Shown: piece after piece, positions 1-6,335 of the stretch | How positions within the stretch are numbered: position 1 is the stretch's first letter | Layout: each line of letters opens with the position of its first letter | Assembly (NCBI GenBank): GCA_043820265.1 | Contig: JBDREA010000072.1 | Span: 1-15,310 of the forward strand | Direction of reading: 5' to 3' | Length of the DNA stretch: 15,310 nucleotides | DNA from: JBDREA01 sp043820265 | Lineage (GTDB): Archaea > Altiarchaeota > Altiarchaeia > IMC4 > JBDREA01 | Notes under the pieces: generated by a model | Databases searched by the model: none | Told to the model about the DNA's origin: nothing | What the model saw: the letters and a program-made list of their open reading frames with translations, nothing else | Translations under genes and position numbers: made by a program

Positions 1-47
1 TGACACACAAACTTAAAAAGCCTAGTTTCACCATAGTATAACACCAT

Positions 48-109
48 TTTGGGGACTCCCTGAACACGATGTGTAACCTTCCCCAAACACGGTTACACAT
101 CGGAGTCCC
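48..109. repeat. Nested double hairpin with possible loop pairing
   Basis: An 8-bp stem (52-59 with 102-109, GGGACTCC/GGAGTCCC) stacks directly on an 11-bp stem (68-78 with 91-101, GATGTGTAACC and its complement). Both are perfect. The 5' side has an unpaired 8-base stretch at 60-67. The 12-base loop holds TCCCCAAA (80-87), complementary to TTTGGGGA (48-55); that pairing would compete with the start of the outer stem. It lies downstream of the CPCC protein gene and could be its terminator, a small RNA or a DNA hairpin. It shares GTGTAA with the two elements at 825-930 and 15107-15294 but has a different topology, so I do not count it as a third copy. Confidence 0.5.
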
Positions 110-142
110 ACATCAAAAAATAGAGGATCGCAACAGAGCTAT

Positions 143-385
143 TCAAACAGAAACTGTCAAGCTTAGAATTGAATTTGGACCTCCCCATATCTCATCTGCA
201 TTTTTATCATCCTGCCCATCATCCTCCCATCCACATAGTATGCAGATTTCGTAACCATCTCTCTCCCCCAAAGTTGGATAACCACATGATGGACAGCTAT
301 AATTCCAAATCCTGTCCCCTAATGCGATTTTCTGAGATTGTAAGAAATCATCGAATTTCTTCCTTCTCTCTTTCAAATCATTCAT
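143..385 (-). CDS. CPCC-type cysteine-rich zinc-ribbon protein
   Basis: This 80-residue protein resembles the Cys_rich_CPCC family. It has CPSCG near residue 31, the stretch GYEICILCGWEDDGQDD, and then ADEIWGGPN, the hallmark order of that family. Four cysteines in two CxxC pairs should bind one zinc. The first pair is CPSC here rather than the usual CPCC. No enzyme activity is known for the family, and a binding or regulatory role is only a guess. Family members usually continue past the LSLT segment with a short helix, but this one stops after LSLTVSV, so the C-terminus may be cut short; the structured element at 48-109 begins about 35 bases farther on. It is probably cotranscribed with the membrane protein gene 40 bases upstream. 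No strong ribosome-binding site is visible before the ATG. Confidence 0.75.
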   Translation of the reverse strand: MNDLKERRKKFDDFLQSQKIALGDRIWNYSCPSCGYPTLGERDGYEICILCGWEDDGQDDKNADEIWGGPNSILSLTVSV

Positions 386-425
386 CGTCTATCTTTTATG
401 CCCTCCCTCATTTCTTTTTGTTTTT

Positions 426-764
426 CTATTTCGAGAAATCCTCCCTATTCCAATTTACTATTAGGTATATACAAATCCCGAGGATTATCCCTAAAAGGAT
501 TGAGGAAATGAACGGTAACGATAGTATGCATACAAATGAAACTGATGTGACATGTCTTGCTTCTTCAAATATGTCGCATATGCCTGACTGCATCACAAAT
601 ACTGGCAGAAAGATGATTTTCTCAATAAAGGATATGGATGATGGCTGACTCTGTGCCATTCCCCCAAGTCCTTTGATTAATAGCCATATCCATGAAATTA
701 TCGTCCAAAATAAACCAACTAAGCCCCCAAGCACTCCTGCAACAATAAGCCCTTTTTTCCTCAA
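426..764 (-). CDS. Small membrane protein of unknown function
   Basis: A 112-residue protein that I do not recognise. Residues about 5-33 form a long glycine-rich hydrophobic segment (GVLGGLVGLFWTIISWIWLL), and residues about 76-104 form a second one rich in Ile and Leu. The piece between them has a shorter hydrophobic part and two cysteines. Two or three membrane spans are likely, with a basic N-terminus (MRKK) pointing inward. The only available start is TTG at 764, because an in-frame TGA lies two codons upstream; a GGGGG tract sits about 11 bases before it. A TATA-like box lies at 809-816. Nothing in the neighbouring genes gives a function. The reading frame is intact, but a short hydrophobic ORF of this kind is only moderately certain. 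Confidence 0.55.
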   Translation of the reverse strand: MRKKGLIVAGVLGGLVGLFWTIISWIWLLIKGLGGMAQSQPSSISFIEKIIFLPVFVMQSGICDIFEEARHVTSVSFVCILSLPFISSILLGIILGICIYLIVNWNREDFSK

Positions 765-805
765 TTTATGTCAATCCCCCTTGATAGTTACCGATTAGAC
801 CTCCC

Positions 806-819
806 AATAATATATACCC
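806..819 (-). promoter_or_regulatory. TATA-box promoter for the membrane protein gene
   Basis: Reading the minus strand, TATATATT (816-809) lies about 48 bases before the TTG start. That suits an archaeal promoter with initiation about 25 bases downstream and a leader of some 20-25 bases holding a G-rich ribosome-binding site. It abuts the structured element at 825-930. Confidence 0.5.
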
Positions 820-824
820 TATAA

Positions 825-930
825 ACGCTAAGTTTTCCACTGCTTTATCTAGCTTTGGTGGAAAACTTGCGTGTAACTATCGCCTGTTAGAGGAAAAATA
901 TTACGGCGATAGTTCACATCCAATAAAGCA
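825..930. ncRNA. Two-hairpin pseudoknotted element, copy A
   Basis: Plus-strand reading. Stem 1 pairs ACGC (825-828) with GCGT (869-872), then, after a bulged T829, the 11 bases at 830-840 with 858-868, all Watson-Crick. Stem 2 pairs GTG (871-873), a bulged T874 and the 10 bases at 875-884 with 905-914 plus CAC (915-917). Stems 1 and 2 share two bases at their junction. The stem 1 loop begins with TGCTTTAT (841-848), the exact complement of ATAAAGCA (923-930), so a pseudoknot can form. The same base motifs recur in the element at 15107-15294 with different stem sequences. I cannot tell the transcribed strand, nor whether it acts as RNA or as a folded DNA site. It fills most of the gene-free gap 765-973. 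Confidence 0.5.
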
Positions 931-942
931 TTGTGGGGAGTT

Positions 943-962
943 GAACCCAGTGCGTAAGGTTC
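943..962. repeat. Short hairpin after copy A
   Basis: GAACC (943-947) and GGTTC (958-962) can form a 5-bp stem around a 10-base loop, 12 bases from the end of the toxin gene. It may be part of copy A's 3' flank, a termination structure for the toxin mRNA, or chance. Confidence 0.25.
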
Positions 963-973
963 GGCGGGAGCTT

Positions 974-1246
974 TTATCTTTTATATATCTTGTCGTGGTG
1001 TTCGTAATCGAGAAAGGAGACAAAATCCCTGGATTTGTCATAGCTGAAAACAAGTACATAACTGCCTGCTAAGTGGACTCGTTTTTTATCCTTCATGTCG
1101 TAGCGTAGGTTTTTATAGTGTTCGATGTTTGGTGAATCAACCACTTCAAATATTTTTCCCATTACTGCTTCATAGGTAGTCTTGTTCTTTTTCAACAGTT
1201 TTTTCAGTATTTTATGGAGGGGAGGTTTGATTTCGAATTCACGCAT
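974..1246 (-). CDS. RelE/ParE-like mRNA-interferase toxin
   Basis: A 90-residue basic protein of the RelE/ParE type. It starts with a Lys-rich helix pair (LHKILKKLLKKNK), followed by beta strands with KNLRYDMKDKKRVHLAGSYVL and ends with the typical FLDYEHHDKIYKR, where the His and Lys/Arg residues sit as in the RelE active-site tail. Family members cleave mRNA on the ribosome or block gyrase; which one applies here is not visible. I chose the ATG at 1246 because it overlaps the antitoxin stop codon by eight bases (ATGCGTGA). A longer TTG-initiated frame from 1273 would overlap the antitoxin more and adds nothing conserved. It is cotranscribed with the antitoxin upstream. Confidence 0.8.
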   Translation of the reverse strand: MREFEIKPPLHKILKKLLKKNKTTYEAVMGKIFEVVDSPNIEHYKNLRYDMKDKKRVHLAGSYVLVFSYDKSRDFVSFLDYEHHDKIYKR

Positions 1247-1481
1247 GTTCAATGCTCTCCCGGAGTTCTTCAATACTCTTAAAGGTTTTACCTTTCTGTT
1301 TTTCTATCCTTTTAAGTTTTTTTATGTATTCTGGGCGCAATTCGGGTTCGAGAAAACCTTCTTCAAATTTGTCAATCACGTAATTCACGGCATCGGATTT
1401 GTTTTTTAGGCCGTATTTTCCCTTAACTATTGTGAGGACCCTGTCTTCGTAGTCGCCTAAGTTGATCACTGCTTGAACCAT
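1239..1481 (-). CDS. DUF2683-type ribbon-helix-helix antitoxin
   Basis: This 80-residue protein matches the archaeal DUF2683 pattern: MVQAVINLGDYEDRVLTIV at the N-terminus, then KYGLKNKSDAVNYVI, then LEPELRPEYIKK. The first part has the length and pattern of a ribbon-helix-helix DNA-binding fold; the acidic and basic C-terminal tail would wrap the toxin. It should dimerise, bind its own promoter and neutralise the RelE-like toxin encoded just downstream. The ATG at 1481 follows GAGGTG by six bases, which makes it better than the in-frame GTG at 1490. A 23-base near-palindrome at 1500-1522, next to the TATA box, is a natural operator for it. Confidence 0.8.
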   Translation of the reverse strand: MVQAVINLGDYEDRVLTIVKGKYGLKNKSDAVNYVIDKFEEGFLEPELRPEYIKKLKRIEKQKGKTFKSIEELRESIEHA

Positions 1482-1499
1482 CTCAAACACCTCGTTATG

Positions 1500-1533
1500 T
1501 TTTGTTATGTATTACAACAAAAGGTTATATAAA
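1500..1533 (-). promoter_or_regulatory. Toxin-antitoxin promoter with palindromic operator
   Basis: On the minus strand, TTTATATAA (1533-1525) is a good TATA box. Just downstream, 1500-1522 is a 23-base imperfect palindrome with perfect outer arms TTTTGTT and AACAAAA. Its place across the expected transcription start suits binding of the ribbon-helix-helix antitoxin for autorepression. It occupies the space between the metX stop and the antitoxin start. Confidence 0.55.
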
Positions 1534-1536
1534 TTG

Positions 1537-2727
1537 TCATTTGGGTTTTCCTTTGGTATCATCGAAGTATTCTTTGCTTTCTTCTTCGAGGAATTCTAAG
1601 AGGACGTTTCCTAGCGTGTTGTTGTAGACCAGAAACGAGTCGTGTCCGTAGGGTATGTCTAGGTTCTCGTATCTTGCTTTCACTCCTGCTTCCGCTAAGC
1701 CTGCGAATACTTCCTGGTTTTGTTCTGGGGGGTAAAGCCAGTCTGATGTGAAGGAGACGATGAGGAATTTGGATTTCAGGTCTTCAAAGACGTCTTTGAG
1801 TTTTTTTGCCCCCCCTTCCGTCAAATCGAACTGGTCTATGGCGTGGGTGATGTAAAGGTAGCTGTTGGCGTCGAACCTGGAAACGAAGCTTTTTCCCTGG
1901 TAGTTGAAGTAGCTTTGTATCTCGAAGTCGACTCTGAACTTCCAGCTGGATTTTCCGTTCTTCCTCTTTCTTCCGAATTTTCGCTCGAGCGTGTCTTGGC
2001 TTAGATAGGTGACGTGGCCGATTTGCCTTGCAATCGCCAGACCCTGCCTTGGGCCTCCTGCGTTTTTGCCTCTCCCGTTCGAGGTGCCATCGTTGTCGTA
2101 GTATTTTCCGCATTTCCAGTTTTCGTCGGCGATTATCGCCTTCCTGCCTAATTCGTTGAAGACGATGTTCATCGGATACTGTTTGGCCGCACAGGCGATT
2201 GGAATCGCAAGATGCACAGATTCCGGAAACGTCCTAGCCCATTCTAACACCTGCATGCCCCCCAACGATCCGCCTGTTATCGCGAACAGTTTTTTTATGC
2301 CGAGGTGATCCACAAGCTTCTTGTGGGCCCGCACCATATCCCTCACAGAAATAGTCGGGAAATCGATCCCATAGGGTTCGCCGGTCTTTGGATTGACCGA
2401 TGAAGGTCCGGTTGATCCCTTGCATCCTCCGATGACGTTCGCGCAGATTACAAAATATTTTCGGGTGTCAAATGTTTTTCCAGGCCCGATTGCGATGTCA
2501 TACCATCCGTTTCTTCTGCTGTTTTTCCTGTGCTTTCCCGCTGCGTGAGCGTCGCCTGATAGGGCGTGACAAATGAATATTGCATTGGACTTGTCTTTGT
2601 TCAGTTTCCCGTATGTTTCGTAGGATATCGTCACAGGAGACAATGTCTTTCCAGAGTCCAATCTCAGCTTCTCGAATGTGTAGGACTGTGTCTTTACGAC
2701 CCCCACTGATGCGTTTCTCTTTCCCAT
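1537..2727 (-). CDS. metX: Homoserine O-acetyltransferase
   Basis: A 396-residue alpha/beta hydrolase of the MetX family. It transfers acetyl from acetyl-CoA to homoserine to make the substrate of MetY, encoded 8 bases upstream. Visible landmarks are ISYETYGKLN near the N-terminus, CHALSGDAHAAG, the family stretch GGCKGSTGPSS, the nucleophile Ser154 in GGSLGGMQ, Asp329 in FTSDWLYPP and His362 in YGHDSFL. Length is normal for the family. One oddity: residues about 205-223, between KCGKYY and GGPRQGL, carry a hydrophilic insertion of roughly ten residues (DNDGTSNGRGKN) where relatives have a short loop. Acetyl rather than succinyl specificity is inferred from family resemblance and the MetY partner. 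It is read from the metY promoter. Confidence 0.93.
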   Translation of the reverse strand: MGKRNASVGVVKTQSYTFEKLRLDSGKTLSPVTISYETYGKLNKDKSNAIFICHALSGDAHAAGKHRKNSRRNGWYDIAIGPGKTFDTRKYFVICANVIGGCKGSTGPSSVNPKTGEPYGIDFPTISVRDMVRAHKKLVDHLGIKKLFAITGGSLGGMQVLEWARTFPESVHLAIPIACAAKQYPMNIVFNELGRKAIIADENWKCGKYYDNDGTSNGRGKNAGGPRQGLAIARQIGHVTYLSQDTLERKFGRKRKNGKSSWKFRVDFEIQSYFNYQGKSFVSRFDANSYLYITHAIDQFDLTEGGAKKLKDVFEDLKSKFLIVSFTSDWLYPPEQNQEVFAGLAEAGVKARYENLDIPYGHDSFLVYNNTLGNVLLEFLEEESKEYFDDTKGKPK

Positions 2728-2735
2728 TTTCGTTT

Positions 2736-4031
2736 TTACTTTGCCTTTTTCAACGCTTGATCAATGTCTCCGATAATATCATCGATATTTTCCAATCCTA
2801 CTGACAATCTCACTAGCTCAGGCGTTATCCCCCCTGCTCTTTGTTGTTCTTCCGAGAGTTGGCTGTGGGTTGTTGTTGCTGGATGTATCGCCAGAGATTT
2901 TGCATCGCCTACGTTTGCGAGATGGGAGAAGAGGGATAGCGATTCGATGAATTTCTGCCCCGCTTTCGCCCCCCCTTTAATCCCAAACACCACTACTCCG
3001 CCAAATCCCTTTTTTAGGTATTTTTTTGCGTTGTCGTAGGTTGCGTGAGTGTCGAGTCCCGGGTAGTTTACCCATTCAACTTGATCTTGTTCAATCAGAT
3101 GATCAGCAACCTTCGCTGCGTTTTCGCAGTGGCGCTTCATCCTCAGAGGTAGTGTTTCCAGTCCTTGAAGGAATATCCAGCTGTTGTCCGGGCTGATGCA
3201 TCCTCCAAGATTTCGAAGCGGTACAAGTCGTGCCCTGAGTATGTAGGCAAGGGGTGTTAGGTCTCCCAAGTCGTGAGCAAATCTTAATCCATGGTAACTT
3301 CCATTGGGTTCTGTTAGTAATGGATGTTTTTTTGAAGATGCCCAGTCGAACGTTCCTCCGTCGATAAGGGCTCCACCAATTGCTGTTCCGTGGCCGCCTA
3401 TCCATTTTGTTAAGCTGTGGGCTATGATATCTGCTCCATGCTTTATGGGTTGAAGCAGGTATGGTGTCGTGAATGTGGAATCTATGATGAAGGGGAGCCC
3501 TTCGTTGTGTGCGATTTCTGTGATGGCCTCGAAATCGGGGACATTCAGCGCTGGATTTCCGATGGTTTCTGCATAAACTGCTTTGGTGTCTTTTGTGATG
3601 GCTTTTTTGTAGTTGTCTGGATCTGTTGGATCAACGAAGTCGACATTAATGCCGAGGTCTGGGAGTATGTTGTTGAATTGGGTGTAAGTTCCTCCATACA
3701 GGTCATTTGCAGATGTTATCCTGTCTCCGACTCTCGCTAAGTTGACTATGCTGTAGAATATTGCTGCTGTCCCTGAGGCTACCGCCAGGCCCCCAACTCC
3801 TCCTTCAAGTTGGGCGAGCCGTTGCTCCAACACATCAGTCGTTGGATTCATAAGCCGAGTGTATATGTTTCCTAGTTCTTTGAGTCCGAACAGATTTGCT
3901 GCATGCTCTGTGCTTTTGAAGACGTAGCTGGACGTCTTGTACACAGGCACTGCACGGGATAATGTCGTGAGGTCTGGTGTTTGGCCTGCATGTAAAGATT
4001 TTGTTTCGATTTGGTATTCTGATTTCGTCAT
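2736..4031 (-). CDS. metY: O-acetylhomoserine sulfhydrylase
   Basis: A 431-residue PLP enzyme of the Cys/Met metabolism family and of the length typical of MetY. It condenses O-acetylhomoserine with sulfide to give homocysteine, so the pathway takes up sulfide directly. Landmarks are LHAGQTPD and AVPVYKTSSYVF at the N-terminus, YTRLMNPTTDVLEQRLAQLE, ASGTAAI, the Asp of FIIDSTFTTPYL, and the PLP-binding Lys209 in HSLTKWIGGHG. The C-terminal part has NVGDAKSLAIHPATTTHSQL, characteristic of sulfhydrylases. The start is certain: AGGAGG lies 8 bases before the ATG. It is the first gene of a metY-metX operon with its own TATA box. Confidence 0.95.
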   Translation of the reverse strand: MTKSEYQIETKSLHAGQTPDLTTLSRAVPVYKTSSYVFKSTEHAANLFGLKELGNIYTRLMNPTTDVLEQRLAQLEGGVGGLAVASGTAAIFYSIVNLARVGDRITSANDLYGGTYTQFNNILPDLGINVDFVDPTDPDNYKKAITKDTKAVYAETIGNPALNVPDFEAITEIAHNEGLPFIIDSTFTTPYLLQPIKHGADIIAHSLTKWIGGHGTAIGGALIDGGTFDWASSKKHPLLTEPNGSYHGLRFAHDLGDLTPLAYILRARLVPLRNLGGCISPDNSWIFLQGLETLPLRMKRHCENAAKVADHLIEQDQVEWVNYPGLDTHATYDNAKKYLKKGFGGVVVFGIKGGAKAGQKFIESLSLFSHLANVGDAKSLAIHPATTTHSQLSEEQQRAGGITPELVRLSVGLENIDDIIGDIDQALKKAK

Positions 4032-4035
4032 TTTT

Positions 4036-4084
4036 TATCCTCCTAACAATCGTTAAGAATAGAAAAAGTATATTCTCATATAAA
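4036..4084 (-). promoter_or_regulatory. metY: metY promoter, candidate operator and ribosome site
   Basis: TTTATATG (4084-4077) on the minus strand is a clear TATA box about 48 bases before the ATG. Around the expected start site lies the inverted repeat TAAC-4-GTTA (4044-4055), a candidate operator. The ribosome-binding site AGGAGG follows immediately. The factor that would bind is unknown. Confidence 0.5.
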
Positions 4085-4242
4085 TACTTATCGATTAATT
4101 TTATGCAGATATGCATGTATAGTCTTTCATGAATATTCTACATAAAAAGAAACCGCATAAAAGAATCCAAGATTTCGTAAAACAAACACCAAGGAAAGAC
4201 CAATGAAAAAAATATGAGAAACAAAAAACCATCAATCAAAAA
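4085..4242. other. Gene-free gap upstream of the metY promoter
   Basis: This AT-rich stretch between the last gene of the oxygen-defence cluster and the metY promoter holds no convincing ORF on either strand. Its 4206-4242 part carries the oligo-T terminator candidate listed separately; I see no other structure. Confidence 0.5.
4206..4242 (-). terminator. Oligo-T terminator of the oxygen-defence cluster
   Basis: Right after the stop codon of the last ferritin-like gene, the minus strand has T runs of five (4242-4238), six (4228-4223) and seven (4212-4206). There is no strong hairpin. Successive T runs are a usual archaeal termination signal. Confidence 0.5.
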
Positions 4243-4779
4243 CTAAAGAGTTCCCGAATTAGGATCCACCCATACCCCATGGTTCTCAAGGTAGAACCTT
4301 TGAGTCTCAAGGTTTTTCAGATGATCCTCTTCTTCTTCGACGAGCCTTAAGAGGACTTTTCTCCCACCCTCATCTTTTGTTTTTGCTGCGGCCTGCGCAT
4401 AGAATTCTATGCTTCGTATTTCGCTTTCGATTGCGATTTTCAATGCATCCAAGTCCTGGGTGGATTCTGTCGTCAAACTCTCGGGTTCAGTTATGTCTTC
4501 GGCTTTCACTTGAACCTTTGAATCGGCCACCTTTTGGACTAGATTCTCGGTCTTAGGATGAATCTCCAATTCATCTTCGTCTATCCAACCCTTTCCTTCC
4601 CTGACCGACGCAAGTTGGTTTTTCAGGAATTGTTCATGAGCCCTTTCCCCACGGGCTAAGAGTTCGAACATAAGTCTTCCTTTTTCCCTTTCGGTTTTGG
4701 CGGCTGAGGCAAGGTAGGCTTTCTGCTGTTGGACCTCCAGCTCAATCGCTTTTTGCAATATTTCTTCTACTTCATTCAT
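4243..4779 (-). CDS. Double ferritin-like (rubrerythrin-related) protein
   Basis: A 178-residue protein of two similar helix pairs that together should form a diiron four-helix bundle. Repeat one has Glu15 in AIELEVQQQKAYL and Glu45-x-x-His48 in RGERAH; repeat two has Glu118 in AIESEIRSIEFY and Glu150-x-x-His153 in EEEDH. An acidic and polar linker (about 70-110) joins them. The C-terminal rubredoxin domain of classical rubrerythrin is absent. Peroxide or O2 reduction, or iron handling, is inferred only from the fold and neighbours. I chose the ATG at 4779, one base after the stop of the upstream paralogue; a longer frame back to 4974 reads through that gene in another frame and gives a basic sequence unlike the family. 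It closes the cluster. Confidence 0.8.
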   Translation of the reverse strand: MNEVEEILQKAIELEVQQQKAYLASAAKTEREKGRLMFELLARGERAHEQFLKNQLASVREGKGWIDEDELEIHPKTENLVQKVADSKVQVKAEDITEPESLTTESTQDLDALKIAIESEIRSIEFYAQAAAKTKDEGGRKVLLRLVEEEEDHLKNLETQRFYLENHGVWVDPNSGTL

Positions 4780-4780
4780 C

Positions 4781-5329
4781 TTAAGCGTTTTCCAATCTGA
4801 ACTCGGCGTGGTCGAACCAGAATCCGTTTTTCTCAAGAGAATCCAACTCCGCCTGAAGGATATGTTTGTGTCCTTCTTCTTCTGCAGCCAGTTTTGCATA
4901 TATTTCTTTAGCGTGCGGGCTCTTCGATTTTTCAGCCGCATCAGAATAAAGGCTAATTGCTTTTTTCTCAGCATTTATGCCACACAGTATCGCTTCTTTA
5001 TCGTCAAATCCCCCTATATCATCAGAACATCTTGAAAAGACCTTCTCATTGGTCTCCACCCAAGAAAGAACCTCCTCTTCATGAGCGCTGATTTCCTTTT
5101 TGGATGATACTAGTTCATCAACTGAAAGCCAATTTCCGGATTCGGAAATCGAATTCAATTGAGCAGAAAAGGTTTTGATATGGTCCAGTTCATCTGTCGC
5201 TAGACTCTCAAACATGCGTTTTCCATTTTCATCTCTGCACTGCCAGGCAGCCTCCATGTAAAACTTGTATCCTGCTTTTTCTATCTCGACTGCCTTATCT
5301 AAGATTTCTTTTGGATTTTCTTCGTCCAT
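4781..5329 (-). CDS. Double ferritin-like (rubrerythrin-related) protein
   Basis: A 182-residue paralogue of its downstream neighbour. Repeat one contains AVEIEKAGYKFYMEAA and Glu47-x-x-His50 (DELDH); repeat two contains INAEKKAISLYSDAA with Glu121 and Glu151-x-x-His154 (EEEGH). A Trp-containing tail after each repeat (GNWLSVDEL and NGFWFDHAEF) is shared with the next gene (GKGWIDEDEL and HGVWVDPNS), indicating internal duplication before gene duplication. All four Glu/His positions expected for a diiron site are present. No rubredoxin domain follows, so electrons would have to come from a separate carrier such as the rubredoxin encoded at 8009-8176. Function beyond likely peroxide or oxygen scavenging is not visible. 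Confidence 0.8.
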   Translation of the reverse strand: MDEENPKEILDKAVEIEKAGYKFYMEAAWQCRDENGKRMFESLATDELDHIKTFSAQLNSISESGNWLSVDELVSSKKEISAHEEEVLSWVETNEKVFSRCSDDIGGFDDKEAILCGINAEKKAISLYSDAAEKSKSPHAKEIYAKLAAEEEGHKHILQAELDSLEKNGFWFDHAEFRLENA

Positions 5330-5365
5330 CCTTCTTTCCCCTACAAAGGTCCCGAAAAGAATTCA

Positions 5366-5791
5366 TCAAATTCTTTTTTTCAGAAGCTCCTTGTGTTTTT
5401 GCTCTTCACACACAAGCCTTGTGAACAAATCTTGGTATTGACCGTCCTTTAGGCTGTCCGCCATCTTTTGGTAGCTGTCGATTGCCTGCTGTTCCTTTTT
5501 TATCGCAAGCTTCAATGCTTCCTTCACTATGCCAAATTCGCTTTGCGGCGTCATCTGAAGGTCTTTAACCCAGTCAAGCGTCCCAAGCCCATCGAGCGTG
5601 CACAGGTTTAAGGTCGAAAGATCGAGGTTTTCCAGAAGTTCTCTGTGTTTTTCCTCCTCAGTTGACATCCGTTTGAACAGTTCTTGGGCTGAGTCGAATT
5701 TTGTTTGCTTGGCCAACTTTTTGTAGAAGGCTGCGGCTTTTTCTTCCTCAGATATCCCCCATTCAATAAATCCCTTAACGTCTTTGTCCAT
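5366..5791 (-). CDS. Short double ferritin-like (rubrerythrin-related) protein
   Basis: At 141 residues this is the shortest of the double ferritin-like set. Repeat one has GISEEEKAAAFYKKLA and Glu46-x-x-His49 (EEEKH); repeat two has AIKKEQQAIDSYQKMA with Glu100 and Glu130-x-x-His133 (CEEQKH). The linker between the helix pairs is short (about 55-90) and the protein ends right after the second ExxH helix (ELLKKRI), without the Trp tail seen in the two downstream paralogues. The ligand set for a diiron centre is complete. A perfect AGGAGG precedes the ATG by seven bases. The gene sits 16 bases after the flavodiiron-rubrerythrin ORF, so it is cotranscribed with it and probably serves the same peroxide or O2 defence. 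Confidence 0.8.
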   Translation of the reverse strand: MDKDVKGFIEWGISEEEKAAAFYKKLAKQTKFDSAQELFKRMSTEEEKHRELLENLDLSTLNLCTLDGLGTLDWVKDLQMTPQSEFGIVKEALKLAIKKEQQAIDSYQKMADSLKDGQYQDLFTRLVCEEQKHKELLKKRI

Positions 5792-5807
5792 TTTTTTCCT
5801 CCTTAGC

Positions 5808-6335
5808 TTAATCGACGAATGACAGACTTTCAGGTCCGAAGTAACCCCTGGGATGAGCGCAGGACGGGCACTTTTCAGGAGGCTCGTTGCCTACGTGAAT
5901 GTAGCCGCATTTAGAGCACTTCCAGGCGATGGGTTTTTTTGATTTGAAAATTGTGCCTTCTTCGACCATTTTTAGAAGCTTCCTGTATCTTTTCTCGTGT
6001 TTTTCCTCCACTTTAGAAATGTTTTCGAATTTTAGGGCAATTTCCTCTTCCCCATCTTCCCGGGCTTCCTTTGCCATTGTCGGATACATCTGGGTGTTTT
6101 CATAGTGTTCTCCTTCGATTGCTGCTTTAAGGTTGTCCGTTGTTGAGCCGATGCCCTTCATAAATTTGAAATGGTCTTTTGCATGCTGCATCTCGTTTAG
6201 GGCGGTTTCCTCAAATAATGAGGCAACAAAGTGGTAGCCTTCTTTTCTAGCTACTTTTGCGAAGTAGTCGTATTTGTTTCTTGCCATGCTTTCTCCTGCG
6301 AAAGCTTCCTTCAGGTTTTCGTCGGTTTTAGTCAT
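5808..6335 (-). CDS. rbr: Rubrerythrin unit, possibly a separate gene
   Basis: The 175 residues from the internal ATG at 6335 form a complete classical rubrerythrin: MTKTDENLKEAFAGESMARN at the start, diiron ligands Glu15, Glu48 and His51, Glu76 and Glu79, and Glu111, then a C-terminal rubredoxin-like domain with Cys140, Cys143, Cys156 and Cys159 (WKCSKCGY and CPSC). Rubrerythrin reduces hydrogen peroxide to water with electrons from rubredoxin. The beginning matches where free-standing rubrerythrins start. AGAGG (6349-6345) lies nine bases before this ATG, and TAA in the +1 frame (6339-6337) ends one base before it. This is what two adjacent genes would look like, so it may be translated independently even if the long ORF is real. 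Confidence 0.85.
   Translation of the reverse strand: MTKTDENLKEAFAGESMARNKYDYFAKVARKEGYHFVASLFEETALNEMQHAKDHFKFMKGIGSTTDNLKAAIEGEHYENTQMYPTMAKEAREDGEEEIALKFENISKVEEKHEKRYRKLLKMVEEGTIFKSKKPIAWKCSKCGYIHVGNEPPEKCPSCAHPRGYFGPESLSFVD

Noticed and set aside
169..648. Plus-strand open frame of 159 codons
   Set aside because: It runs antisense over two minus-strand genes, one of them a recognisable CPCC protein, and its product is low-complexity Ser/Pro/His/Phe typical of a shadow frame.
871..919. Integron attC-type recombination site
   Set aside because: The ends AAC/GTT are there, but the flanking bases do not match the RYYYAAC/GTTRRRY core boxes, and no integrase gene is in the window.
936..948. 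tRNA T-arm-like sequence on the minus strand (GGGTTCAACTCCC)
   Set aside because: Only three stem pairs hold, and there is no acceptor, D or anticodon arm around it; a tRNA or tmRNA is not supported.
4780..4974. N-terminal extension of the last ferritin-like gene
   Set aside because: The 65 added residues are the upstream paralogue read in another frame; the ATG at 4779 starts right at the conserved helix.
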